In this document: piece after piece, positions 44,961-56,892 of the stretch
Layout of the letters: each line of letters opens with the position of its first letter
How positions within the stretch are numbered: position 1 is the first letter of the stretch
Assembly (NCBI GenBank): GCA_014338405.1
Contig: JTDE01000210.1
Location: forward strand, 45,137-109,136
DNA length: 64,000 nucleotides
Direction of reading: 5' to 3'
Source of the DNA: Paragonimus skrjabini miyazakii
Taxonomy: Eukaryota > Platyhelminthes > Trematoda > Plagiorchiida > Troglotrematidae
Notes under the pieces: generated by a model
Databases searched by the model: none
Seen by the model: the letters and a program-made list of their open reading frames with translations, nothing else
What the model was told of the DNA's origin: nothing
Translations under genes and position numbers: made by a program

Positions 44961-47900
44961 GTAAGTGTGAAAACTTGACTGCATTCAGTAACCTATTGAA
45001 TTGCCTGAGTTTAATTGAGCCTATGTACTGATTGTCAAGTCAAACCTTTGAATGTGACCAATTTTGAAATACACGATTAGAAACGCGAGCGCGATTGAGT
45101 ACTAGCCTGTGTGCATGGGTCTAGTGATAATTAGGACGTTTCAATTAGAAAACGGTTACGCTAGTCAAATGCACACACATAGTAGGAAGTAACCAAAACA
45201 GCCTGTTGTGTCAATGCTAAAGTAACCTAATGTAGTAGTCCCTCTTTTCAATGAAACTATTCGTACTATACATCTCCCAACAACAGACGTTTTTGAATTT
45301 TTGAGTCATCTCACTAAAAATTCTCGTTAACCTCATTTTTAGAGTAGATATTTGCATTATCCCTGTACAGCGGACGTCAAGGTGTATTTGGACAAAGTGA
45401 CTCAGTTTGAACTTGTTAAGAAACACACCAGATCATATGAATTAATAGGAAGTTGCACACACATGTTACACACCTTGTATAAACTGATAATCTCCAGTTT
45501 GCCTAGTTGTCCCTAAACCTTAGTAGGCACACCTTTTGTTCCTGGCATACTGACTTAAGACCCGTATTAGAAAGTCATTTCATACTGGTACCATACAATC
45601 ACTTTTGAAACCCGAGTCTCATGTACTGTCGCTGTTACTTATACTATCCGAGCAAAATATTTACAAGCCCATGGATTTCTAAAGACGAAGGGAGATACAA
45701 GAGGCTCAAGCAAAAGCTGTACAGCTGAACTAAAATGTGAAGTCAATTCAGTCAGTATACGACATGTCTCAAATTTCGCAGATGTTACGGAAGGAGGACT
45801 ACTTAGTTTAAGAAGACCGCTATGTTGATGAGTAGTCATCAAAACAACGGTTTACTAATAAGAGGAACTGTTGCTTTCTGTTTTCAGGGGGAAAAACTTT
45901 TTGTCTCCGGTAGACTACTACAAGAGAAAATAACGAGATCAATGGATACTTTTGGTGTTATAGATATCTGTGTCAATGACAAGTGGCTAAAAATCTCAAT
46001 ATCTAGGTCACAACCTCCGCCCTGTTGAATGGTCAACAAAAATCGGTACAACTCAGTTAGAATCTCGTAAAAACCTAAATGTTCGCTACACTACTTTATG
46101 CTAATCCCTAGAGTTTTAATAATTTCTTATTCGTGGGTCACTTGTCCTTGTCTGAGTCACAAAGTCAGATCCGAAACAGCTAATCTACCTTGCCAAATGT
46201 GATCACCAGAAAGTGCTTGTAATTTAGACCGTATAACATAAGTAAGGTATGGGACGTTTAATTGAAAATTCACATGCCCCAGTTACCTCTTTATGGTAGA
46301 TATTTCTCTAGATTACACACTATGCTGATAGTGTACACTAATAGAAGAAATTACCCAAATTTATTAAGAACATAATAACTTACGTCACACTCTTCTTTGC
46401 TGGTAGCTGTACCGTGGTAGGCAGTATCATAGAATAGTTAAAGTTCATACCATATAGTTTTGTTTTGAAGTAGGAAGGGAATTCAAAGTAAGCAAGAGAG
46501 GCGGTTATTAATTAGAAGAGGTTAACCTGTCATAGTGGTTGCTGAAATCGACAGCTGGTTCCAGACACGTGTATGAGCCAGTCAGCGAAGTTATACTTTA
46601 TCAACAATAATAGAACGACATGGTGACCTATTGGTGGTTTGCATTAATCAGTGTGTTCACGCATGAGGAATACAACCCTGTGGCCAATCATTGTACAAGA
46701 AGTGGTCTCCAAATCGAGTGATATCACTGATTAAAAAAATAACATTTATCTTCCTTAAGGTCTCAAATAAAATTTAGATTTTCTGCCCTAGGCTGGCACT
46801 CTGACGTGGAGAGCAGTTTTGCGCACTGCATCGATCAGAAGGACTACGCTGACTAGAACTTCAGTCTTTGCGAGTATAAACATGTCAACCAAGCCAGAGA
46901 GAAACAGTCATACAAAAAGCAATTGAATTCATAGGGTCATTTTTGGTGCTACCAACAGCGCACGACTACTTAGACAGTGGAGTAAGGTCATATGAACAGA
47001 CAGAAAAATTATTTTTATAGTTGTGTCACAGCTGTTTACTGAATAAGGAACACAGGAATGAGAAAGTGTATCCGCAAATAACGCGCAGTCCGATGGTACA
47101 ACGGTTAACTCTGGCCACAGATAGAGTATCCAGTGCGGTCAGCAAATTTCGGTATCATCCGAAAGCCTGATATGACTTTGAACACATTCACTTCACTTAG
47201 CAATGACCAGCATCATAAATCAATTTATTTTTCCTTACACCCTTGGGTTGGGTAAGCTTCTCACTGTCAAACGAATAAGATGTTTTGTCCGGGACTCAGA
47301 GCGGGATTTCTGAAACCAACCACCTTCCACGGCACAACCGACCAGGAAGTATCACAAATTGTTTTTGCTTTGACAGAACAACCTGTTCACTTTCACTTTC
47401 TTCTCCGTCTACTACTAATTTTCTTCGCTTTAAACTAAGTCTACTGATAAACGTTGTTGGTTTAGTGTTCCCACTCTATCATAAATATTCTAATCAGCCG
47501 ACATAGTAAGCACTATGTCGAGTTTGAATATGGATGTGTGCTGTGTCTCCGAAAAGCGCGTTTATTTTTTAATTCACTTGAATTTGCCATGAGATAATAC
47601 TGTGGATCAGCGGTTCTTCCTCAAGGTCTCTGGTGACCACGACGTCGAACCTCGCACTCAGGTTAGAGGTATGCTTACACTGAACTCTAACTTAGAGCAG
47701 AACCTGCTCGACTGGATCCCAGTGAATGGTTGTCTATTTGAGGTCATACTTAACTCTTTGTTGAAAGACTGTCTGTATGGAGTAAAGAGAGGGTATTTGG
47801 TATATGTGCACATGTTTCAGCAGACAACAGTTCAGACGTTGTAGAGAATGCCCTCTGCAATGTCATCTTTGATTTTCTGAGAAAAGTTAAGCACTCGGAC

Positions 47901-50342
47901 ACCATCGTGTTTGGGGTGATATGCACATAGAACTTGGTGGCCTTACCCTAGAAGAGAAGCGGTTGAGTTGTATGTTCGGTGTACGTGCGCGACACAATGA
48001 CAATGGCGATCGATCGTTCTAATTATGCGCATCTCATAAGCTCTGCATATCAGGTAACGTATTGCAGTATAAACGACAGCAGTTTGTGATATGAAGGCCA
48101 GTCAGTGTAACTCAACGATGGACGCAAGTCACACTATAGTCTGCTATCGTTGACGCCACCACATTAAACACTGTCGTTCATTTTTAGTAACCGCCTTGAG
48201 TTAGGACATGATGCTGTTCGTAACCGCTTTGTTTGATCGTTTACTCAGGGATCATGTGCTCACAAATACAAAGCACTTAAATGGAAATTGAGCGACAACA
48301 ATACATGAAACTTACATCAAATATCGTTGGTAGTAAAACTGCTCTGGCCACAACACAGCATTGATTCTAATGAGTACTGAGCAGAAGTCCCAGCGGTTAT
48401 TTGAACCACACGTCTGGCGTACTGATGAGGAAAATGCCCAAAGACTCCTCGTATTTGATCACTAGTGTCTCCGCCAGTTAGCATATATCAAATAGATTGA
48501 CTTTGTGAAGAACGCAACAATCCGTCAGAGGGTGTTTTGGGAATGCGCAAGTACGTGACGGATGACACAGATACTGAAAATGCAAAGCCTTCACTGGTTG
48601 GGTCACTTAATCCTTGCACTAACAGGGAACCTGGTTCAATGTTCAAGGTAGTTGGGAACAGCTGAAACAAACTTCAAAGCGATCAGGCGACTACGTGGTC
48701 ATGGACTACGAAAACGTTGACCGTCCAACTGGACAAGGTTGGTAGGTGCCGTTTACTCAGTTGCGAAGTTTGAAACCAGCAACATGGTCAGTTGGAAACA
48801 ATGTCTGTCATTGTAGTGCGTCGCGGTTAATGGCGCTAATGTATCCGCGAAGTTTTTGAGGCTTCTTTCCATGAAGCACCTCTGTCTTTTTTTTTTTCTT
48901 GTTCTTTCTCTTGCATGTCGCTTATTTATTGCTGTGCTACACGGACCAGCAGTAATCCGAGCCGTTGTGACCATAGACCAGACAACTAGCTTCAACAGTT
49001 GGCGCACCAGTGATACGATCAGTTCTCTGGCAAGGAGGTTGTTTATGTCAGCAGCTTCTGTGCAGACAGAACTATTCTCAAGCTTACCATATTATATTGT
49101 ATTCAACAATGGCACAAGATTCAGTCAAACTACGCAAGCGGTCAGACAATGAAAGTGGACATTGGACGACCACTCCATGTTGACCCCTGTTATAAGTAGA
49201 TCCTTAGTTTTATTAGAGTAGATATTGATCGGGTCCCAAATTTTTCAGTTTAAGGTAGGACCATTCGACAATCGTTATTTTGTTAAGGAAAATTATTGTC
49301 CGTCCACATCCCAGTGATGTTCCTCGGTTTTTTCATAATATCTATCTTTATGGACCAGTGCAAGATTCAACAGAGTACAGAGCTGGCTCAAAAGATGTTC
49401 AACAGAAACGCATTCCCGTTAATGATAACATTTTCATTGAGCTAATGTCAGGACAATTAAGCACTGCAAATCTTTCGACAGGGACAAGGCCGGTGGTTGT
49501 GGTTTAGACCCCAGTTATTTCATTTCTTTCTGTTTTCACTTAAGTATCGTATTAACGGTCATTCATTTAAGAGGTTTGGCATGAGAGGAACACACTTTGA
49601 AGACAGTTTTAGACAGATGACTTAACTTTATGAAAAAAGTCTTGAATGACTAAGTTCTGTGATGGACACACATGTGTAGATGAAGAATCAGTAAAACAAG
49701 ATCAATGTCGTTGAAGAGGGGATGAATGTGCCCCAGAAGCTTGACTGTACGCAAACAAAGCAGCCGGACAATGTCACTCAAAAATAACACCCCCACCGAA
49801 CTGACAGTGGGAAATACACTGTAAGTGATCGAGTGTGTCTTAGTATCCCTAATGTTGCACTTCCTTTCTGAAGTTCATCTATAGAAGGAAAGTTCGTGTC
49901 CGTGGTATGCGTGATTCGGTTAAACATAACTAGGTCAAATTAGCCGTTTATGACTTAATTGGAAGCTCTTGGGATAAATTATTCGCATAGATATACCTTT
50001 GGTAACGAATGTTTTCTAACTTTTGACATATTATGTATTTAACCGACGCGTTGGGTTTGTTGAAACGAATACTGCAAACAGGTCAATTGCACAATTTTGC
50101 ACTTCAACGCAATCAGCCCTACTAATTTATAAATCAGTACTAGTTTCATATATTACGATATACCACATGTAGCATACACATATCAAACTGATAACCATCC
50201 GATAAACATATTGCTATCAGAACAGAGTATTTAGTTGAGAACGTACGGATAAGCTGATAGCATATTCGTCCCATCATGCATTCAGTTCATGAATTCTAAT
50301 TTTACGTGATGTTTTCCGCATCTTTTTCATTTTCTGGTAAAG
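44961..50342 (+). other. Intron 2 of the LARGE-like gene
   Basis: About 5.4 kb, containing the collapsed RTE copy at 47530-48900. The rest shows no recognisable protein; frames at 45639-46028 and 49280-49507 are open, but I could not match them to any family. Confidence 0.5.
47530..48900 (+). pseudogene. RTE-type LINE with internal deletion (RTE-3)
   Basis: Endonuclease part: MDVCCVSEKRVY (about 47530), LTLNSNLEQNLLDWIPVNGC, then in other frames AHVSADNSSDVVENALCNVI and FLRKVKHSDTIVFGVIC. This is the trematode RTE endonuclease with the GD.N block lost. From about 48405 the C-terminal end of ORF2 appears: HVWRTDEENAQRLLVFDH, CLRQLAYIK, FVKNATIRQRVFWECAS, MQSLHWLGHLILAL ('LRWLGH..RM') and, after frame changes, WLETMSVIVVRRG. 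The whole reverse transcriptase between them is missing or unrecognisable (only about 340 bases separate the parts, where over 1.2 kb is expected). Poly-T tract at 48888-48898 just after the end. Sense orientation relative to the host gene. Confidence 0.7.
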
Positions 50343-50438
50343 GATTTGGTTCGCTCCGTTCAGTCCGCTCATTATTCTGGCAGCCGCAGCTACATCAAAT
50401 TATACTTGCCCGAAATACTTCCGTCATCTGTGGAGAAG
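50343..50438 (+). CDS. LARGE: LARGE-like glycosyltransferase, exon 3 (HYSG block)
   Basis: 32 codons between TGGTAAAG and GTGAGT, phase 0 on both sides. Reads DLVRSVQSAHYSGSRSYIK then LYLPEILPSSVEK. It aligns without gaps to the LARGE segment 'SEV.W.P.KHYSG.Y..MKL.L...LP..LER'. Joined to exon 2 (FYNIAKYM), the spacing from FY to HYSG equals that of vertebrate LARGE, so no exon is missing between them. Confidence 0.8.
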
Positions 50439-52439
50439 GTGAGTAATGTGTTTCAATTTTCGTGCGTATTCGTATAAACTGCGTTTACCTAACTTGGCCC
50501 TTGATTCCGCTGGTGGGAACGACACATGCGAACAGCATCTCGTATAGTTAATAGGTGATTTGTGCAATTTGTCCCTTTATCATTGTGGTTGAACAAACCT
50601 TACTGCAATTAAGTGTGGTATTACAGTAAGGAAGCTGTTTCTCTCAGCCCTTTTCCCCTGATTTGAGAACAAACAAACACTGGATTGGCTTTCTGTCTTC
50701 ACATTTTTTCGGACAGATTGCACTTTATCGGCGTGCATATTCGGATTAGCGTGTGTGTGATTGATCCGTTCATGCCGTCCCATGATTTCAGAGTTAGCTT
50801 AAAATAATATTTTATGACTTTGTTCTGATGGACGTCCACAATAAACTGGAAATGTCGACAGAATTGGTAGTATTAAATTACCCTACGAACAATGTTATCT
50901 TACGCACCTCAACGAGTGACACTGTACAATTCAAGGTGGGGATGATCCTACAACTCCCTGTGTTACAGACAGCAACATAGGGTTTCTCCGATGATGACGA
51001 CTAGAGTTATCACGACGATTTCACGAACGAGGCCAATTTAGTCATCATCGCTATTAATAACATCCGAGTGTTGCGTGTGTTGTTCTGACAAATGTATGTT
51101 TAATTGAACTTGTGATCCCAGTTGGAAGATAAGTATGTGCAAAGAACTAAGTTTAGTTAACGCTAATGTATTATTGTTGGCAATCATAGATGGTAAATAT
51201 AGCCAAGGGAATTTTGCACCTCTGGCATAAGTTGAATTGTGGATGGTGAAATTTCAACCAAAACAGACAATTTGAGTAGAGTAGAGTTATAAGTAAGGGA
51301 TGACATTGTCAGATGTGTTGTAGTCATTAAACTTCGTCAGAATTTGTTTTGGTTTCTCTAATGTAAGTTCCCTATACAGAAGTGAAAAATCCCAGCGATA
51401 TTAGAGTGACAACGCTTTGAATAACTCCGTAGCTGTCAAGCATAATTCGCGTGTGAACAATCTTGATGAACTTGTAATTTCAACTGCAGAGGGATTTTTC
51501 AACTAGGGTGCTTGCGTCTGGAGTTGTTTATTTTATTTTCTTGATTAATCCATAGTGTGTATTCAGTGGGGATCAGATGCGGCCACTGAAGTTTAGTAGG
51601 TCGGGTTCGACAAATGACTTCTCAAAAGGAACTTGTGTTTCTGTCGTGGAGGAACTATGGATAAATCGCAGCTTCCTGGTGACATTTACGACGAGGTTGT
51701 TACGACTTCGAATCCCAGCCTCCTTATAAATAGAACATGGTTGTTATATGTGTGAAGTGGTTTTACGGTTTGCCCTACAGAGGCGCCTGACTGTCTTCGA
51801 GGATGATAATTTCTTGCTGGGATGGGATCATTTGACAGGCAATATACTTGCCGGTAAGGTTGACTTTGAGATAAGGGTCATCTGGGCAGTTTTCAAGTTT
51901 ACACCGTGTGTTCTACAGTGAGAAAATAATAAAAGAGGCTAAATGGGGACGCTGGGAGATATTTTTCAGATAAGCTGGAAGTAGGCGATCTGAGCGTGGT
52001 GCGAAGCTTTCTAAGTGGTTGACTGCTCTGGATACCTCACACTGAGTAGTGGAAGATACGAGAGTCCTGCTGTTCGGACAAACATGTCGAAAGTTGTGTC
52101 TTTTGGGGTTTCAGTCCTGTAGTGCGTAAGGCTCTCGAAATTGAAGCAACTGTTCTAGTGTACATTTCTCCATCACCCGTCAGGGACGGTATAGACGTGT
52201 AAGTGTTTTGAATATGCCTGTACATTGTGTCGCCAATAATGTCCACGCCCAGCGGTTGGAACAAACTATTCTTTCAAATAAAGTTGGATTTTGGTAACGA
52301 CCTGTCGAACAGTTGTGCTTGATATTTCTAACTTAAGCCAATACAATTAGGGGGGTTTTGTTAGAGCGTGCCATAAGACAAACTACAAACTACACGACGG
52401 GATTGTTACCGTGTGGCGTTACAAGCGGACACTAGACTA

Positions 52440-53370
52440 CAAATAACTGGCTAGACTCGAAGCGGACGTCGGTCGAATGATATGTCGCACGGCCAGGGTC
52501 AGAAGTTCACGTATGGCTGCAGTGGATGTGGCTACCGGTAGCCACTGTGGCTGTTTACTGTAAAAATTTACTAAGGGAGCCAGTAAATAGTGAGAGGTCT
52601 CGGATAATACAAATTGCATATGATTTACAAATGATCACATATGCTTCATTAACACAGATCTTTCACTCAGCTCTTTTCAATGAGGAACATTATGCTTCAG
52701 TTTTGCTCTTGTTAGAGCTCGTCAATGGTGACGACAAAGTTGTCAACTTCGGCCACACATTCGTGCAGCAACCGTGCTGACCACCGCACTCTTGACCTTA
52801 CATTAGACATGACTGAATAATTATATGCAAGCGCTTAATCACATTTTCTTATGAGCTTTGGTCAAACTGTTCAATCGCCTCAAGTTCAGACAGAACATGT
52901 CATGTTATCTTTCAACAACTTCAATTATTTTTGTGACTGAACCTTGAAGTGAAGTTCTGGTCTCAGAGTAACCGATTAGAGTTAACAAGACAGTAAGTAT
53001 AATTTGATAGCAACCGATTCGGCAGTCGACAATATGCGCTGACAAATTGTCCTGAGTTGGTCGATGACAACATTGTAGATAACTGGGACTGTTTTAGGGA
53101 GGTTTATCTAACAGTTACTCTCGGCGAGATATGTGACATTAAAGTTAATGAGTGATTTTCGGTAATCGGTTGCCAATCAGGTTAGATGATATACTTCGAT
53201 ACATTTTGACAAATGTCTGGTTGTACGACTACCATGTTCTGGTGTACGTAAACAGCAGAGGAACTAATATACTGACTATGAATTACCGTAGACTGGTAGC
53301 TTATCATTCAAGTTCAGTCTCATCGTTAGCATTGTAGTAAACCATGTTTGGAAGATACCACTGGGTAGAT
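52440..53370 (-). pseudogene. Penelope-like element, GIY-YIG end and tail (PLE-4), split by a SINE
   Basis: Nucleotide alignment with PLE-3: 53000-53140 (GCAACCGATTCGGCAGTCG, ATGCGCTGACA, AACATTGTAGATAACTGG) matches 43420-43555, weaker similarity continues to about 53370, and 52448-52501 matches the 43256-43309 tail. Minus-strand protein traces: LPKTVPVIYNVVIDQLRTIC, QRILSTAESVAIKL (the Glu helix 'AESVAI'). Between body and tail sits the SINE copy D. Much decayed; no frame longer than 60 codons. Confidence 0.65.
52670..52985 (-). repeat. Hammerhead-bearing SINE, copy D (oldest), inside PLE-4
   Basis: Aligned with copy C over its length: GCTCTTGTTAGAGCTCGTCA, CAACCGTGCTGACCACCGCA (A-box region), TGACCTTACATTAGACATGA, GAATAATTATATGCAAGCGC, TTAATCACATTTTCTTATGA, GGTCAAACTGTTCAATCG. 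Core on the minus strand reads TTGACGA with helix II GCTCT/AGAGC (loop AACA) kept and GAAA changed to AAAA; helix III is destroyed. The B box is lost. Confidence 0.65.
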
Positions 53371-53388
53371 ACGTCCAAGTGTTTGCTG

Positions 53389-54256
53389 TTAATATCGCTC
53401 AAGGAATCCACAAAACACAAAGTGTTTTTGCCGGCCACTTGATAATTGAGTGATGCAACGAACTGCATGTAGTGAACGTCGAGCTAAAAGAACTCTGGGA
53501 AAACCGTACGTACTTGAGACAGTTGATGCTACTGCATTCATCTGGTCAAACTGATTTTGTGTGATACGACCCGGCTGCATTGGTCGTTTGAGGGAAGTGA
53601 CAATCTTATTTTCACCTACCCCTGTTTTGTCTCTCTCATCATCCGTGTTCGCAAACATATCAACTTCTGAGTGTGTTGGTAACATAGCATCAGAGCAACA
53701 ATCCCAGCACCTCTCTCCCAAGACATCTAGACCCTTGAGAGTGATCAAGTTCTCAGGAGATACAACTGGCTGACGATATATGCACCACATACTGATCAGG
53801 TCGAATTTAAATTGTACAAGACTGGTAGAAGATGACAGTTTCAGATCTATTGTTGCTGGGTAAACCTCCATCGTTACGGCGTGGACAACAGAGCACGGGC
53901 TTTGACAACAATGCTTCAAGCAAAGTCTTTTTGGGAATTTATGGACTTACACTTCCGGATTTCTGAGGAGTTGTGGCCTAGCCTCCAATAAGAACTAACT
54001 GCTTCGACCCAATTTGTTTAGATACTATATCACCCATGTATTTCTTGAAAGTAAGGCGTTCTTCCTTCAACAATTGTTTTATCACAGTTAGTTGACATTT
54101 AATGCATTTGGGGGGTTCCGATGTGACTGACTGAGCAATACCTAACCGACTGAAAGCGTGGCAGTGTAGTGATAACGGACTAGGACGGATGCATTTTCTC
54201 CAACGGGCACTCCAATAAAGTATCCGAACTACCGATGCCTTTTTTAAAACTCCCAA
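53389..54256 (-). pseudogene. Possible non-LTR LINE fragment (gag knuckle and endonuclease traces)
   Basis: Two minus-strand frames: 54256-53978 contains RPSPLSLHCHAFSRLGIAQS then SEPPKCIKC, reminiscent of a decayed CCHC zinc knuckle of a CR1/Jockey-type ORF1. 53919-53389 (176 codons, the longest intact frame in this half of the window) contains ISMWCIYRQPVVSPENLITL followed by WDCCSDAMLPTHSEVD, which could be a degraded 'YRPP.......GDFN.P..DW' endonuclease block. The rest (FANTDDERDKTGVGENK ... FPRVLLARRSLHAVRCIT) I do not recognise. It may instead be an unrelated exon on the minus strand inside the host intron. Confidence 0.3.
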
Positions 54257-55094
54257 AACGTACTTCTCGGCAAATCTGATACTGAAGTTAACGAATCAGT
54301 TGTGCACCTTATTATCAGATGTTCAATGTAATAGATTGTCGTTAACGAGAATTCACGTAGATTGAACACCACGTTGACTGAATAGCTCACTAGTCACAAA
54401 AGATTGCATGTAAGCGGTTCCATAGGATAATTAGACCAAAACTTGATGTGAGCTCACCGGCGTAGTGATAACAAAGGTTACCTTATGACAATGTAGACCG
54501 GAGTTCAGATTTCCTTGTTAGCAAATATGTGTACTGCAGACGAGCCGCGTAACACTCGACGCTTTAGCGCTTCTTCCTAAGTAAAACGTTTACCCGAATA
54601 CATGAAAGCTGTAACTAAATTTGAGGGGTACTCAGTTTATGCAAATCAACTTGTCGCCTCCTTATCAGACATCAGTTGGTGACAACGAGTTAGACAGTCT
54701 ACGCAAGAAACGCACTCCAGATTATCGTTTCAACAAGATGCATTAAACTTTTTTTTTGATGGGTTCTAACAAACCAGTTAGCCAACAGGCTACCTTTTGT
54801 TGGGGTGAGCAACACACTGAGCAGAAGTTTATTACGAACCAGTCGCATAAGGGAGAATCTGCAAAGCGGTGAGTTCGCAGTTGACTCTAACGTTGTCTTG
54901 ACGGATATAAGGACAAGAACAACAGATGTAGTATCCGACAAATTAACGACGAGACTATAAAACCTACAAAGGATTATGACATTGTAAACTGATTGCATGA
55001 TGTCACCAAATGGATGTTTAGTATCGTTTTGTTACTACGACCAGAAAGAAGAAAATATTGATGATTATAACCCATTTGCATCAATTTTTTCCAG

Positions 55095-55178
55095 GTGATA
55101 ATGCTGGATGCAGACATGTTAGTAAACAGGCACATTTGTGACTTGTGGGCTCACTTTGATCGCTTCAATGAAACCCAG
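55095..55178 (+). CDS. LARGE: LARGE-like glycosyltransferase, exon 4 (DxD block)
   Basis: 28 codons between TTTTTTCCAG and GTGAGT, phase 0 on both sides. Reads VIMLDADMLVNRHICDLWAH then FDRFNETQ, matching LARGE 'VIVLDTDITFATDI.ELW..F..F...Q'. LDADM is the DxD motif that binds the metal and the nucleotide sugar in GT8 enzymes, and it is intact. Confidence 0.85.
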
Positions 55179-55634
55179 GTGAGTAATCTGATTGTCAACG
55201 TTATTAAGTTAGTCACATAACTGTTCAAAAATTTGTTTACTACGTAGTTAATTGATGGACTGTACACGTTGATCAAGTGAAATTTACTGTTTATTGTTTG
55301 TGAGTTATTTGGGTCATTGGTTTTCATGCATACGGGTACATCCCAATCCCAGCGTTATTCTCAGTAGGCTATTCACTCACAACTTTAGAAGTAATGTGAA
55401 TCATTGTTGACGGTTGTATACAATCTGCAGGATAACTTTTGTAGACGTCACTCGAAATGGTTTATGCCGTCTCAGTTCAAACAGAAATATTGAAGTCTAT
55501 TTTTGTGTTTACTATAGGACTTTTCAGTGGTGTGTATTTAGATTTGAACCGAGCGCTTACAACAAGTCATCGTTTTGTGAGACGGCTGTATTAATCCCAA
55601 CTTCTGCGACCAATAATTAAGTATGGACAAAAGT

Positions 55635-56010
55635 TCTCACCCACAATTGATTGCAGCTGTCACATTCCCATAGACTTTCCAGTCGGCCCCTTTCGAAAAG
55701 AAACACTAGACTCGAGTTTCGCTCTCATTAGAGCTTGTCAGTAGTGCATATCATCGCCACTGCCGGGACTTGAACCACGGACATGCTGTTCATGAGGCAA
55801 CCGTGTTTACCACTGCGCCGTTGACCTCACGTTAGGCATGACCGAATTATCATATGTGAACACTTAACCACTTTTGCTTGTGAGTAGTGATCAGGTTGCC
55901 CGATCGTATCGATAGAAGACACAGTTACTGTCTGTTAGCTCCAATCGATAACCCCGCGATCAGGACTTCCAAGACAGGTCGAAATCTCCGATCTCACGAA
56001 ACCTGCTTGG
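55635..56010 (-). repeat. Hammerhead-bearing tRNA-derived SINE, copy C (most complete)
   Basis: Minus strand, 5' to 3': a leader of roughly 180-200 bases shared with copy D, a tRNA-like part with A box GGCGCAGTGGTAAACACGG (55801-55819) and B box GGTTCAAGTCC (55766-55776), a CTCATGA segment where an anticodon loop would sit (perhaps Met-like), then immediately the hammerhead (55747-55703) and the tail CTTTTCGAAAGGGGCCGACT, GGAAAGTCTATGGGAATG, CAATTGTGGGTGAG. Pol III promoter followed by a hammerhead is the arrangement of schistosome SM-alpha. The 5' limit is set only by similarity to copy D. Confidence 0.8.
55703..55747 (-). ncRNA. Hammerhead ribozyme (copy C), one core base mutated
   Basis: Minus strand: helix I GCACTA; core CTGACAA (invariant G of CUGANGA changed to A); helix II GCTCT, loop AATG, AGAGC; GAAA; helix III ACTC/GAGT, a palindrome without loop; cleavage C of GTC at 55709; helix I TAGTGT (five pairs and one G-U). 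All elements of a type I hammerhead with a minimal helix III are in order. Confidence 0.75.
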
Positions 56011-56892
56011 TGGTATTTTTAGCAATTTGTTCCAATTATGACCTTTTGCTAATTTTCCAACGAAGGCTTATTATTATTATGTGACTGAGACACATCTTTT
56101 ATTTTGCTGCCTAGTCCATCTTTAACGAAATGAGGTTGGTGCTCGGTTTATGCTTCGTCGAGACTTTGTTTCATAGATGGACATTTCCATCAAAATGGTT
56201 TTACTCTTAAGATGTACCTATCTCAGTCATCGTACACTGTCAGGTTATGTCTGTTCGAACATCAGCCAAGCAGTTTAGCTTGGATTCTAACAGTTATCTA
56301 TCACATCAATAACGTCCAGCGCTCCGGATTAATCAAATTTTGTAAGCGATACGGTAAACGGATTGAGTAGATCATTCGGTTATCGGATGAACACGAATGA
56401 TCACTCTGATTTGACAGTCTATCATTATGTTTCAAATGGACATTAATGACACATTCATCCATCAAGGATAATTGATAGGGATAGCGTCTCTTAGATATTG
56501 AGGTGCCTGTTTAATCGGGTTAGAGAATGATAAAAAGTGCGATGTTATGGAAATACTGTAGTTGCGTACTGCAAGAAACAAGCCAACTTGAAGGTGAAAC
56601 CTGTAGTTATCGCGGTTTACTTCCAGATAATAGTCATTCCTCATAAATTAATTTTGATACGCCTCCGGAACATCAGTCGCATAGTAGAAGGTGCAGTTTT
56701 AGCTTCTGTTGTCGACTCAGTATTGTGTTATACATAAAACAAGCCTTCTTACGTCGAATACATTACTCATTAATGCATCCACATTCTTATAGTGGCTTAC
56801 TTCCAGCGTTTTTAGATATTCTGACTAGCACATGAATGACTATGACTTCTGAGCTTTCGTCTTCACTTAAATTTGTTATACTACACTTTCAG

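Larger units (their letters stand above)
50439..55094 (+). other. Intron 3 of the LARGE-like gene
   Basis: About 4.7 kb. The 50440-52430 part is unassigned; then a Penelope copy (52440-53370) with a SINE inserted, and a possible non-LTR LINE fragment (53389-54256). A 99-codon minus frame at 54699-54998 has no motif. Confidence 0.5.

Noticed and set aside
47080..47160. tRNA-like GATGGTACAACGGTTAACTCTGG
   Set aside because: A-box resemblance only; no GGTTCRANNCC downstream.
48425..48460. ACTGATGAGGAAAATGCCC, a hammerhead-like CTGATGA
   Set aside because: No helix II, no GAAA in place and no cleavage strand; the bases encode the RTE C-terminal block.
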